64,000 nt of DNA from Astropecten irregularis (Eukaryota > Echinodermata > Asteroidea > Paxillosida > Astropectinidae). Location of the stretch: assembly GCA_963971285.1 (NCBI GenBank), contig OZ020254.1, positions 18,754,932 to 18,818,931 of the forward strand. Reading direction: 5' to 3'. The notes under the pieces were generated by a model. That model saw only the letters and a list, made by a program, of their open reading frames with translations. It made no database searches and had not been told where the DNA came from. Every line of letters starts with the position of its first letter. Position 1 is the first letter of the stretch. Below are positions 20,401 through 27,875 of this stretch, one piece after another. A program made the translations under genes and the position numbers.

Positions 20401-22418
20401 TTGGTCAACGCCTGGCGGTATCGCTTCTCCACCCAGCGGTTCTGGATCGGGCTGACTGATGCGGCGGAAGAAGGTAACCATTCCTCTTTTTTTGTTTATA
20501 AAATTCTTGGAGTTAGGAGGGCCTGACGCGTTTAGATCCTAGGATCTTTCTCAAAGGCTAAATGACAAGGGGACAAGAACATGCAAGAACCCCCCCCCCC
20601 CCCGCCTTTGTCCCGATCCTCTCATCCATTTATGTGTATCTTTACTTGCATGTTCCTGTCCTCTTGTCATTTAGCCTTTGAGAAAGATCCTGCTAGGATC
20701 AAAACACATCGATCAGACCCTCCTAACTCCAAGCGTTTCATAGATTCAGGCCATTTTTGGCTGATAAGCAGTTTGCTCATCAGAACTTCTAATCACAAGT
20801 ACATTTCGAACATAAATGCTTTAGGCACTTGCCTCTCACCAATGTGGCCCGGGTTCGATCTTGGCTTGGGTCATATGTGAGTAGAGTTGTGTGTTGGTTC
20901 TCTCCTATGCTACAAGGGTTTTTCTCCAGGTTCTCCGCTTTTCCTCCCTCCACAAAAATCAAACACTTTCGATCTCAGGCTGTGCTCAATGATCATATAT
21001 GGGTTGATGCGGTTGGCAGCCAAGGGTGCTAATGAAGTAGGGCTGGATACTTCATGGCCCAATTTCATGGAATCTGCGCTTACGGTATCAGACGGTTACG
21101 GTTAATAGCGTATTTCACAGGAGAGTTTTCTTTTTGGTAACAGTAAGCAAGGAATTTCTGCAGAATGCATATATGACAGCACGTTAGCATAAAATAATCA
21201 CGGTTACCCTAAAAATTCTTCGCTTAAACCAAAAGTCTTGCTTACGGATTCCATGAAATAGATTTCACGCATAGCAGTGCCCGCTAGCACAAAATAGGCT
21301 ATTATGGATTCCATGAAATTGGGCCCAGTTGGTAAGAGAGCCGGTACAGTAATCTGGAGGTCACTAGTTCAAATCCCACTCCACTAAATTTTTCAATGTT
21401 CACTTTTCTATGACTTAAAGTTAATCCAGTCAGTTTCCCTTGTGTTTATTTGAAGTATGTTTCATAGCTCATGGGGTATTTAGTGTCACACCATCGATGT
21501 ATAGATTCTTTAATAAGTGTCGTCATTTCTTAACCTGTAGGCAATTTTGCGTGGATTAACGATGAAGCCATTCCCCAGTCTTCCTACATGTGGGGAACCG
21601 ATAAACCGGATGACTCTAGTTCCAGCGAGAATTGCGGAGAATTCAGCAACTATCAGTACATAGAAGATACAGACTGTAACAGTGGCCTCTACTATATCTG
21701 TGAAGATGACTTGTGTAAGTAAAATCTGTTTTGAATTACAAACTCCCTTAAAGGTAACTTCATACATTGCTTTTTGTCAAAGAAATTCGGATTCATGGGC
21801 ACAAATATCAAGAAAAATACAGTAATAGTCATCTGTTAAATTTTCAGTCCCATACGGTGCCCATGTTTTGAGAAAACAGTGAAAAACGTATTTTCAAATC
21901 TATTCACAGAAGTTTTGATCTTACTCCGAGATCAAAACTGTTTTTGGTCTTCGTTTTTACTCATTTCTGGATAAATACACCATTTCAGGTAGACAAATTG
22001 TAACGGTATGTTTCTACCACCACCATCTTTATACCCTATTAGTTACAGGTAAATCTGTGACACATTGTGTTACAAAAGATGTAAGTATGTTTTTATTGTA
22101 TTCTTTGATTTCATTGTTTCCAAAATTCTTGAGATTGATTTTTACCACCAACGTTTGTGAATTTCAGATCCTCTCACGCCTCCGGAAAACTTCAATGTCG
22201 AGACTAAAAGCACCCGGCAAGTTGAGATCACATGGGATGCCACAGCCCTGTCTGGTGGCCAAGATAACGATGTCACTGGATATAGGGTAAGGTGCAGTGA
22301 TTGCTGCTCTGTCCATCAAGGCACCAGACTATGTCATTAGAGATGTCATTCTACTTTATAGGGGGTTTACGAAACAGAGGCTCACTGGCTGAGACTCGGG
22401 CTGAGACTCGGGCTGAGA

Positions 22419-22469
<51 letters not shown>

Positions 22470-24680
22470 CACTTTGTGAATCCATTCTAAAATTATGGGT
22501 ATCAAAATACAGGCTTTTGGCTGTGGTTCTGAAGTAGATTCTCTGGTTTGAAAAGGAAAACAGAGCTTCAGCTTCAATGAAACATCACAACCTATATTTT
22601 CAGCATATGGATGACAGAGCCAGAGCCTGAGCCTGAGCCTGAGCTTTAGCCTTCGTTTCGTAAGGGTGCAGACCAGTAAATAATTTCCCATAGGCTCCCA
22701 TGACATTTGATATAATCATCAAATAACCACAAGGGAAACTGACTGGTATGTGAGTGGTTTCATGGCTTCTGACTGCTAAACGAACATAGATAATTGACTC
22801 TCTTCAAAATTACAGCTTACAATACACACAAATTTAAGATATTTTGAAATTCCCCTTCTCTGTTTTATAGATCTATTACTGGATTGTGGATCAGATGAAC
22901 GAAACCATCGCCAATACTTCAGTCGACGAGACCACATTCCGCTACCTTCTGTCTACTCTGACAGCCGGGACTGCGTATGAGTTCAGCATAGCAGCCTACA
23001 CTCCACAGGGGGAAGGGCCCTGGGTAGACCCTCCAGTCATCGCCGTGACTCAGTCCTCAGGTGAGCCCACACACCAGAGACCAAGTTCTTAAATTTGTTA
23101 AACTCCTTCCGCCCAGGAAGCTTCTATAGCAGTTCGCCTCTTTAATCAGTCAATCAGTGGGAGCATGTGCCGTGGCAGCACGTTGCTGCATCTACCTTCG
23201 AGCGGTAATCCTTCAGTCTCCTGATAGCCAACCCCCAGCCAGCCAAGCGACCCATCCCCATCTCAGCAAAATAACCATCTATCTGATGCAACCATGTGTC
23301 ATGCAGACACCCTACTGGGCGAGTCCTACCAGTCCTCTCAAAGAGAGAATCTGCCTGGCAGGATCACTCGCAGTGAATCTAGCCACATGATCGTACAGTC
23401 GCAACTGGCGACTCATTTGCTCATTATGGTACATTTACCCCTTTGACTTGCATTTGAATAGATCAGCATTTATTAGCAGACCGCAGTCTGTGAGCATTGA
23501 ACCCCGCTGCAGTGACACTGATTACATCTGCCTGGAATTTGGGATGTTGTATTTTCACTATTTTGGTATTCAACCATTTTGTGATTGCATTATTTACACC
23601 GAATTCAAATCCTGTAAAGTTCAAATTCTACTCAGTGTGCATTTGAACCCACAACCGTATGACTCCCAGTGCAGTCTCTCAACCAGATACTGCAGTAATA
23701 ATCATATTAATTAATGTCAATACAATTAATATACTTCTGCAAACTGTTAATCAGCAAAAAAATTACCTGAAATTTTATAAAACGCTTTGTGTTAGGAGGG
23801 CCTGACGCATTTTGATCCTAGCAGGATCTTTCTCAAAACGCGTCAGGCCTTTGAAAAAGATCCTGCTAGGATCGAAACACGTCAGGTCTTTGAGAAAGAT
23901 CCTGCTAAGATCAAAACATCAGGCCTTTGAGAAAGATCCTGCTAGGATTGAAACACGTCAGGCCTTTGAAAAAGCTCCTGCTAGGATCGAAACACATCAG
24001 GTCTTTGAGAAAGATCCTGGTAGGATCGAAACACGTCAGGTCTTTGAGAAAGATCCTGCTGGGATCGAAACGCGTCAGGCCTTTGAGAAAGTTTCTGCTA
24101 GGATCGAAACACGTCAGGTCTTTGAGAAAGATCCTGCTAAGATCAAAACATCAGGCCTTTGTGAAAGATCCTGCTAGGATCGAAACACGTCAGGTCTTTG
24201 AGAAAGATCCTGCTAGGATCGAAACTCGTCAGGCCTTTGAGAAAGATCCTGGTAGGATCGAAACGCGTCAGGCCTTTGAGAAAGATCCTGCTAGGATCGA
24301 AACGCGTCAGGCCTTTGAGAAAGATCCTGCTAGGATCGAAACACGTCAGGCTTCCTTACTCCAAGCAATCCTATGAATGATTAGTGTTTGTTTCTTTCCT
24401 TTTAACAGTGATCAGGACGGATTCTCAGCGCCTGAAAGTCTTTGTCGCTCAGACCGGTTACCGTCTACGTCAACACGTCCTGTCTAGCTTCACAATTGCA
24501 ACCTTCTCACAGTGCACCAACGCCTGCACATCAGACGAGAACTGTCTCTCTGTCAACTTCCACGACAAGTCACAGGACACGCTCAAAACCTGCGAGCTGA
24601 ACGATGACACGCACACCAGTAACTCCATTGATATGGAAAGCGACAGGGAATACATGTATGCTTCGGTGGAAGGCTATTGA
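14172..24680 (+). CDS. Gene 2: secreted PAN - CTLD - CTLD - FN3 - PAN protein, 10 exons, 573 residues
   Basis: Exons: 14172-14460, 15371-15397, 16051-16161, 18408-18524, 19172-19342, 20222-20473, 21541-21714, 22168-22286, 22871-23060, 24409-24680. Total 1,722 nt including the stop codon, with every junction phase-consistent (nearly all phase 1). Residues 1-19 form a signal peptide (hydrophobic [16 protein letters not shown] after MNT). PAN/apple spans about 22-97, a linker 98-105, CTLD3 106-238, CTLD4 239-380, FN3 381-483 and a second PAN 484-573. No membrane segment or GPI signal is seen at the end, so a secreted product is expected. Domain content suggests carbohydrate or protein binding outside the cell; no substrate can be named. 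The same unit could be the 3' half of gene 1 if splicing enters at 14,218. Confidence 0.85.
14470..14870. repeat. 46-bp tandem array plus foldback MITE (AATTTCATAGAGCTGCTTAA family)
   Basis: Four copies of a ~46-bp unit (GTCCAATCAGGGGC ... TTCATAGAGCTGCTTAAACA) start 10 bp after exon 1. They run into a foldback element whose ends are CCAATTTCATAGAGCTGC and the complement of AAGCAGCTCTATAAAATTTG. Other members: 25,585-25,822 (variant), 56,870-57,104 and 61,641-61,864. Confidence 0.75.
15371..15397 (+). CDS. Gene 2 exon 2: 27-nt linker micro-exon
   Basis: Acceptor CCCATACAG, donor GTAAGA, phase 1 to phase 1. Encodes about nine linker residues (TRAENPNR) between PAN and CTLD3. The gene also reads in phase without it, so it could be optional or spurious. 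Kept because both splice sites are strong. Confidence 0.5.
15637..16014. repeat. Foldback element with head-to-head tRNA-like ends, best copy
   Basis: Left half in reverse: GACTGGAGCGGGATTCGAAC, CTCTTACCAACTGAGCTATC. Right half direct: GGTCGCTGGTTCGAATCC. Ends mirror each other (ATGACTGGATTGGA... and ...ATTTAATCCAGTCAGTTTCC). The donor-side half retains A- and B-box-like sequence. It ends about 36 bp before the next exon. Confidence 0.7.
16051..16161 (+). CDS. Gene 2 exon 3: CTLD3 start
   Basis: Acceptor TTGTTCTAG, donor GTAAGC, phase 1 to phase 1. Reads [20 protein letters not shown] and [14 protein letters not shown]: the N-terminal cysteine pair plus the first core cysteine of a long-form CTLD. 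Confidence 0.85.
16165..16490. repeat. 28-29-bp minisatellite in gene 2 intron 3
   Basis: About eleven copies of TTGAATACCGCTTAGCAAGT followed by TAAGGAGC, starting three bases after the exon donor. Variants with TTATCAACTTTAGG alternate, showing higher-order duplication. Confidence 0.9.
16511..18250. repeat. 1.74-kb foldback element with an internal Helitron-like end
   Basis: Ends GGCTGTGTCCGAAA and, in reverse complement, GGCCTTGTCCGAAA, followed inward by mirrored GTCTAGAGCTA / TAGCTCTAGAC and related blocks. The interior (about 16,840-17,450) repeats GACGTCATCATGACGTCATC-like motifs and ACTTGGTGGGTAGGTAG. At 17,847-17,864 a perfect hairpin (GTGTTTGT-CA-ACAAACAC) is followed by AT-CTAG and then T, the layout of a Helitron 3' end. 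A remnant of the foldback end is at about 19,505-19,560. No helicase/Rep coding is seen. Confidence 0.65.
18408..18524 (+). CDS. Gene 2 exon 4: CTLD3 middle
   Basis: Acceptor TCTTTGTAG, donor GTAAAT, phase 1 to phase 1. Contains [20 protein letters not shown] and [13 protein letters not shown], the second helix and WIG strand of a CTLD. Confidence 0.85.
18825..19050. repeat. Tandem duplication in gene 2 intron 4
   Basis: A segment with GAAAAATTATG, GAACATGTA and AAAAGAGGGCGC is repeated about 95-130 bp apart. No further structure recognised. Confidence 0.6.
19172..19342 (+). CDS. Gene 2 exon 5: CTLD3 end, lacking the inner cysteine pair
   Basis: Acceptor TTTTGCTCAG, donor GTAAGA, phase 1 to phase 1. 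Contains [32 protein letters not shown] and [16 protein letters not shown]. Where CTLDs normally have a cysteine before AVM, glycine is present (ENGAVM), and where WND is followed by a cysteine the sequence is WIDVG. Both partners of the inner disulfide are therefore missing while the outer one (QC ... FFC) is kept. EPN remains. Confidence 0.85.
19926..20166. repeat. MITE with AAGTGCGTTCGAGTAG ends
   Basis: About 241 bp, ends AAGTGCGTTCGAGTAGG and CTACTCGAACGCACCTT, ending about 55 bp before exon 6. A related element (AGTGCATTCGTTTAGCT ends) is at 57,934-58,062. Confidence 0.65.
20222..20473 (+). CDS. Gene 2 exon 6: CTLD4 N-terminal two-thirds
   Basis: Acceptor CTTAATCAG, donor GTAACC, phase 1 to phase 1. 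Contains [37 protein letters not shown] and [13 protein letters not shown]. All expected cysteines are present. GC content is higher than in neighbouring exons. Confidence 0.85.
20506..20733. repeat. Foldback element carrying the CTTGGAGTTAGGAGGGCCTG terminus
   Basis: Two ~80-bp arms (CTTGGAGTTAGGAGGGCCTG, AAAGGCTAAATGACAAGGGG ... and the complement ending CCTCCTAACTCCAAG) around a C-homopolymer loop. The subterminal TTTGAGAAAGATCCTGCTAG is the unit amplified at 23,791-24,357. Solo fragments are at 13,230-13,340, 26,405-26,460, 36,325-36,372 and 62,480-62,525. Confidence 0.8.
20816..21055 (+). repeat. tRNA-derived SINE, third family
   Basis: CACTTGCCTCTCACCAATGTGGCC with CGGGTTCGATCTTGGCTTGG (B-box-like), then GGTCATATGTGAGTAGAGTT, GGTTCTCTCCTATGCTAC and CTCCAGGTTCTCCGCTTTTC. 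I recall this body from SINE-like repeats in several marine invertebrates. Intronic, + strand. Confidence 0.55.
21541..21714 (+). CDS. Gene 2 exon 7: CTLD4 end
   Basis: Acceptor TTAACCTGTAG, donor GTAAGT, phase 1 to phase 1. Contains [38 protein letters not shown] and LYYICEDD. All inner cysteines are present, but EPN is replaced by KPD and WND by IED, so canonical mannose-type calcium binding is unlikely. Confidence 0.85.
22168..22286 (+). CDS. Gene 2 exon 8: fibronectin type III domain, first half
   Basis: Acceptor GAATTTCAG, donor GTAAGG, phase 1 in, phase 0 out. Starts [17 protein letters not shown] and contains the FN3 core tryptophan in EITWDA, followed by DNDVTGYR. Completed by the next exon. 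Confidence 0.85.
22361..22665. repeat. Foldback with CAGGCT/GAGACT hexanucleotide arms
   Basis: Left part: GGTTTACGAAACAGAGGCTC, then repeated GGGCTGAGACTC and about nine CAGGCT units (22,384-22,472). Right part: GAGCCTGAGCCTGAGC, then AGCCTTCGTTTCGTAAGGGT. The outer parts match the GGGCCTTTACG MITE family; the arms appear to have expanded as simple repeats. Confidence 0.65.
22871..23060 (+). CDS. Gene 2 exon 9: fibronectin type III domain, second half
   Basis: Acceptor GTTTTATAG, donor GTGAGC, phase 0 in, phase 1 out. Contains [31 protein letters not shown] and [10 protein letters not shown]. The L-x-P/A-G-T-x-Y-x-F pattern and G-x-GP ending are diagnostic of FN3. Confidence 0.9.
23154..23430 (-). 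pseudogene. Non-LTR retrotransposon ORF2 C-terminal fragment (decayed)
   Basis: On the minus strand the last ~47 codons read [20 protein letters not shown] ... [14 protein letters not shown] and stop at 23,154-23,156. This is the tail I recall for reverse-transcriptase ORFs of invertebrate non-LTR elements. Upstream, [15 protein letters not shown] is recognisable but in another frame with an in-frame stop, so it is broken. Antisense to gene 2 in its last intron; not a functional gene. Confidence 0.6.
23791..24357. repeat. 38-39-bp minisatellite derived from a transposon terminus
   Basis: About fourteen copies of GGCCTTTGAGAAAGATCCTG followed by CTAGGATCGAAACACGTCA. The unit equals the subterminal part of the foldback arms at 20,506-20,733. 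It gives long open frames on the + strand because the unit is stop-free, but there is no codon or homology support. It ends 51 bp before the last exon. Confidence 0.9.
24409..24680 (+). CDS. Gene 2 last exon: second PAN/apple domain and stop
   Basis: Acceptor CTTTTAACAG, phase 1 in; TGA at 24,678-24,680. Contains [28 protein letters not shown] and [11 protein letters not shown], with PAN cysteine spacing. No hydrophobic tail follows. Confidence 0.9.
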
Positions 24681-24682
24681 AA

Positions 24683-24950
24683 TCCATCAAACCTATAAAA
24701 TTCCATCTAAACCGTACAAAATCTACCAAGACCTATCAAATTCCATCAAAATCTATCAGAATCTATCAAAATCTATCAGAATTTATCAAAATCTATCAGA
24801 ATTTATCAAAATCTATCAGAATCTATCAAAATCTATCAGAATTTATCAAAATCTATCAGAATCTATCAAAATCTATCAGAATCTATCAGAATCTATCAAA
24901 ATCTATCAGAATCCATCAAAATCTATCAGAATCTATCAAAATCCATCCAA
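24683..24950 (+). repeat. Decamer array in the 3' UTR of gene 2
   Basis: About 27 copies of a 10-bp unit, alternating AATCTATCAA and AATCTATCAG with TTTATC and TCCATC variants, starting three bases after the stop codon. Open in several frames only because the unit has no stop. Confidence 0.9.
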
Positions 24951-24988
24951 ATAATTATAATAGAGAATGTATTGTATATACCACTTCT

Positions 24989-24994
24989 ATTAAA
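24989..24994 (+). terminator. Candidate polyadenylation signal for gene 2 (ATTAAA)
   Basis: First ATTAAA after the stop, ~310 bp downstream and just past the decamer array. A canonical AATAAA occurs at 25,648-25,653, but within a foldback repeat. The true site is not determinable from sequence alone. Confidence 0.35.
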
Positions 24995-27038
24995 ATCGGA
25001 TTTTTGTATTATCTTTTGCATTGGTATGCTATCAAAATGATCAAAGTCTTCGAATTTATGTGTATTATTTGTAACATATATTTCTCCTCTTCACCCAGGT
25101 GTAAATGGGTACCTGTGAGGGTAGAGATGGCTTTGTGTGCTTGAGTAGCCTTTGTGTGCTTTACAGCAGCCAGGGGCTGTATACTCCCCAGGGAGTTGAG
25201 ATTGTTTTAGGAATGTAAATGTAGCCCAATGACCAGGGATAATAGTAATACGCGCATAGATACATCATTGATTGTGATATGTGCTGTATAGAAGCGGTTT
25301 ATTCTTTATGTTAAGACAAAGAATTCTTCTTCTTATCATGTCCATATTATTATTATTATTAATATTCATAATTGGACAATTAGAATCCATACACCTCTGG
25401 ATTTCATCACAGCCATTCAAATTCCATCAGAATTTATACATAATTAAACAAACAAATATGATTCAAACTTTCCCTTTTGTAAATGTACATGTAAATAATG
25501 ATTAAATGTGAATTTATAGATAGAATTTGTAGCTGTATTTGCAGTTTGACAGATTTGTGCAAATTTTGATATTATTCGACCTTGGGCCAATTTCATGCAG
25601 CTGCTAAGCACAAAAAAAAAAGCTAAGCACAAACGTTTTTTTTGCTCAATAAAACAAACCACCATTAAAAATACCTTTTGATATTCATGGTCAGCAAACG
25701 ACAGCCAAAGAACAATCACAAGTTATACACAACACATGGAAAATTGTTTATCCTGTTTTTATTAAGACAGAAATTTCATGGTTAGCAAATGTTTGTGCTA
25801 AGCAGGGCTGTGAAATTGACCCGGACTTGTATCCATTGTAAATGGTTAGGAGTTACCTTTTAGTGACTTCATGTAGGCAGTGACGATTTCTCTGACAACA
25901 CAATTTTTAAGAATTCTGCGTCCTGTATTAGTTCAGTTTGGTAGTATAACACGTATTTATAACTTACCGGGTTTAAAGATGGTGATAAAAACATACCATT
26001 ATGTTTTTTATGCCTGAAATGCTGTATTTATCCAGAAAAGAGTAAAAACCAGTGACCAAAAACTGTGAATAGATTTGGAAATTCTGTGAGTGTTTTTCAC
26101 TGTTTTCTCTTTAAAAAAAGTGGGCAACGTATGGGACTGGAAATTTCACAGATGACTGTTTAATACTGTATCTTCCTTGATATATTTTTGTCCATGAATC
26201 TGCATTTCTATGACAAAAAACCAAAGTATGATATTACCTTTAACTAATGGCATCTTCTGCACAGTTTATGCAATGTATTTCATTATTTTTGAGATACATC
26301 GACTAGTGTAGTGGACTTAGTGTAACTGTAAATACATGACTAGATCTTAGTTTACGTTGTGGATGATTTTATGTCAATTTTTCCTCAGTTACAAACGATG
26401 CTGGTGATTTCGGTCCTACTAGAATCGAAACGTCAGGCCCTCTAACTCCAAGCATTTTATATAAAATTTCAGGTCATTATTTTGGTTGATGAGCAATTTT
26501 CAGCAGTTTATTACTTGTATTAATTAGAAACGGTTTTTGTTCACTATAAAGACAAGAATAGCTGTTTTTATTTTAATTTCTCAACGTTTATGCCTAACTA
26601 CAAATGTATTGGGGTTTAAATATGGGCCTTTACGAAATGAGGCTTGAGACTAGGCTTGGGATTTATTTTGTTACCGCCATTTTGTTTCCCATAAATGAAG
26701 GGGCTTGAGATACATGGCGAAGCTGTGGCCTAATCCCTTCGTTTCATTTTGTGGGCCTCAATGGCGGTAGCGAAATAAGTCCCAAGCCTAGCCTCAAGCC
26801 TCGTTTCGTAAAGGCCTTACGTTTGGAAATCAGAAACAAAACAAAATGAAGGACATTAGATACTACAGTTCAACGGTAACAATTTATCTTTATTTGAAAA
26901 ATCGCGATTTACCACTTTTTATGTGATTTTGTCATGAAGAAAGGTATGAATAAAAACAAGAGTAGTCAAAATTAGTTTATACTTTTGGCGAGAATGCAGT
27001 TCGGCAAGTGTAGGATCGTTGCAGTTGGTGGTAGAAAG
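24995..27038. repeat. Spacer: truncated SINE, foldbacks and MITE
   Basis: Contents: family-1 SINE 3' part at 25,080-25,260; foldback of the TTTCATGCAGCTGCTAAGC type at about 25,585-25,822; TTAA-family MITE at about 25,950-26,243; GGATCGAAACGTCAGGCC-type fragment near 26,415-26,460; hairpin MITE at 26,624-26,816. A minus-strand AATAAA (TTTATT at 26,889-26,894) belongs to the ORF at 27,039. No other gene seen. Confidence 0.6.
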
Positions 27039-27875
27039 TCATTTTGACTTTTCTGATTTAATTCCTTTTTCCAACCACTTTAAAATGTCATTTTTCTGAT
27101 CATCATTAATCACTTTTGGTATTTGCACCTTAGGATTCTCGCGATTTTTCGTTTTCCTGTAAGACTCGCGAGTTGGAGGCACACCGTCCATGTCCTCCGT
27201 GACGTCAGTGTAATTTGAGAAACTTTCAAGAAGTTCTTTAATCCTCGGACCAATGGTCATCGAGGTTCTGCGCAGGCGTCGTGGTGGTATGGACGAACTT
27301 GGTAGGAGGATGTCCTGTTTCTGAGGTTGTGTGGACATTTGGTGATGTCTGGTTGTGTTGGGAGGCGTCAGGGCAAATTCAGGAGGGACTTTGTCTTCCC
27401 GTGGGCTGATAAAGTTGCTGCTTCTTTTTCGAATCTCGGAGAGATCTCGGCATAGTCGAGGTACGTCTCTTGGCGATACCACACCCGGACGATGGTTGAA
27501 AAGAGTGGCGTCTTTCTTCGGTAATTCCTTCGCAATGGCCGCCGACAAATTTGGCCTGAAGACATTCTCTACCGATATCCTCTCCCTGTTGAATGGTATC
27601 ATATAACTAATCCCCCTCTCCGTGAGCATGTGTCTTCCCAGCGCGTTCCGGAGCTCGTCTAGACGGTGCTGACGCTCCGTTTCCCCGGCAGAACGTACCT
27701 CCCCCTCCACTCTGCATTCCTCCTCTTCCTCGGGGAAATCAGCAAACGTAACTCTCTTGGAGTTGCAACTCTCCGTCGAAGGCAGGGAACTCAGCCGAAG
27801 CTCCTCTCTGTCGATTTCGCTCAGTCGCCGAGTGAACTTGTTCGAAATATTATTTGGTTTTGGTTCGTAAGCCAT
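27039..27875 (-). CDS. Intronless gene: uncharacterised protein with RVTF PP1-docking motif
   Basis: Start ATG is at 27,875 (an upstream in-frame TTG at 27,884 is not a likely start), giving about 278 residues. The composition is charged and serine/proline-rich with little predicted fold. Near residues 40-50 it reads KRVTFADFPEEEEE, a canonical RVxF docking motif for protein phosphatase 1 with a trailing acidic run. The middle has HRPGVVSPRDVPRLCRDLSE and a PPRRLRRTSMTIGPR segment; the end is DDQKNDILKWLEKG and a lysine-rich tail. No family recognised beyond the motif. A minus-strand AATAAA lies ~145 bp after the stop. Intracellular PP1 regulatory role is inference. Confidence 0.75.
   Translation of the reverse strand: MAYEPKPNNISNKFTRRLSEIDREELRLSSLPSTESCNSKRVTFADFPEEEEECRVEGEVRSAGETERQHRLDELRNALGRHMLTERGISYMIPFNRERISVENVFRPNLSAAIAKELPKKDATLFNHRPGVVSPRDVPRLCRDLSEIRKRSSNFISPREDKVPPEFALTPPNTTRHHQMSTQPQKQDILLPSSSIPPRRLRRTSMTIGPRIKELLESFSNYTDVTEDMDGVPPTRESYRKTKNRENPKVQIPKVINDDQKNDILKWLEKGIKSEKSK

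Noticed and set aside
23812..24376. Overlapping open frames of 120-150 codons (repeats of [12 protein letters not shown] / [12 protein letters not shown])
   Set aside because: They arise from a stop-free 38-39-bp minisatellite in an intron; several frames are open at once and none has splice or start support.
24604..25144. Open frames rich in IYQNLS repeats after the gene 2 stop
   Set aside because: Produced by the AATCTATCAA decamer array in the 3' UTR; frame is arbitrary.
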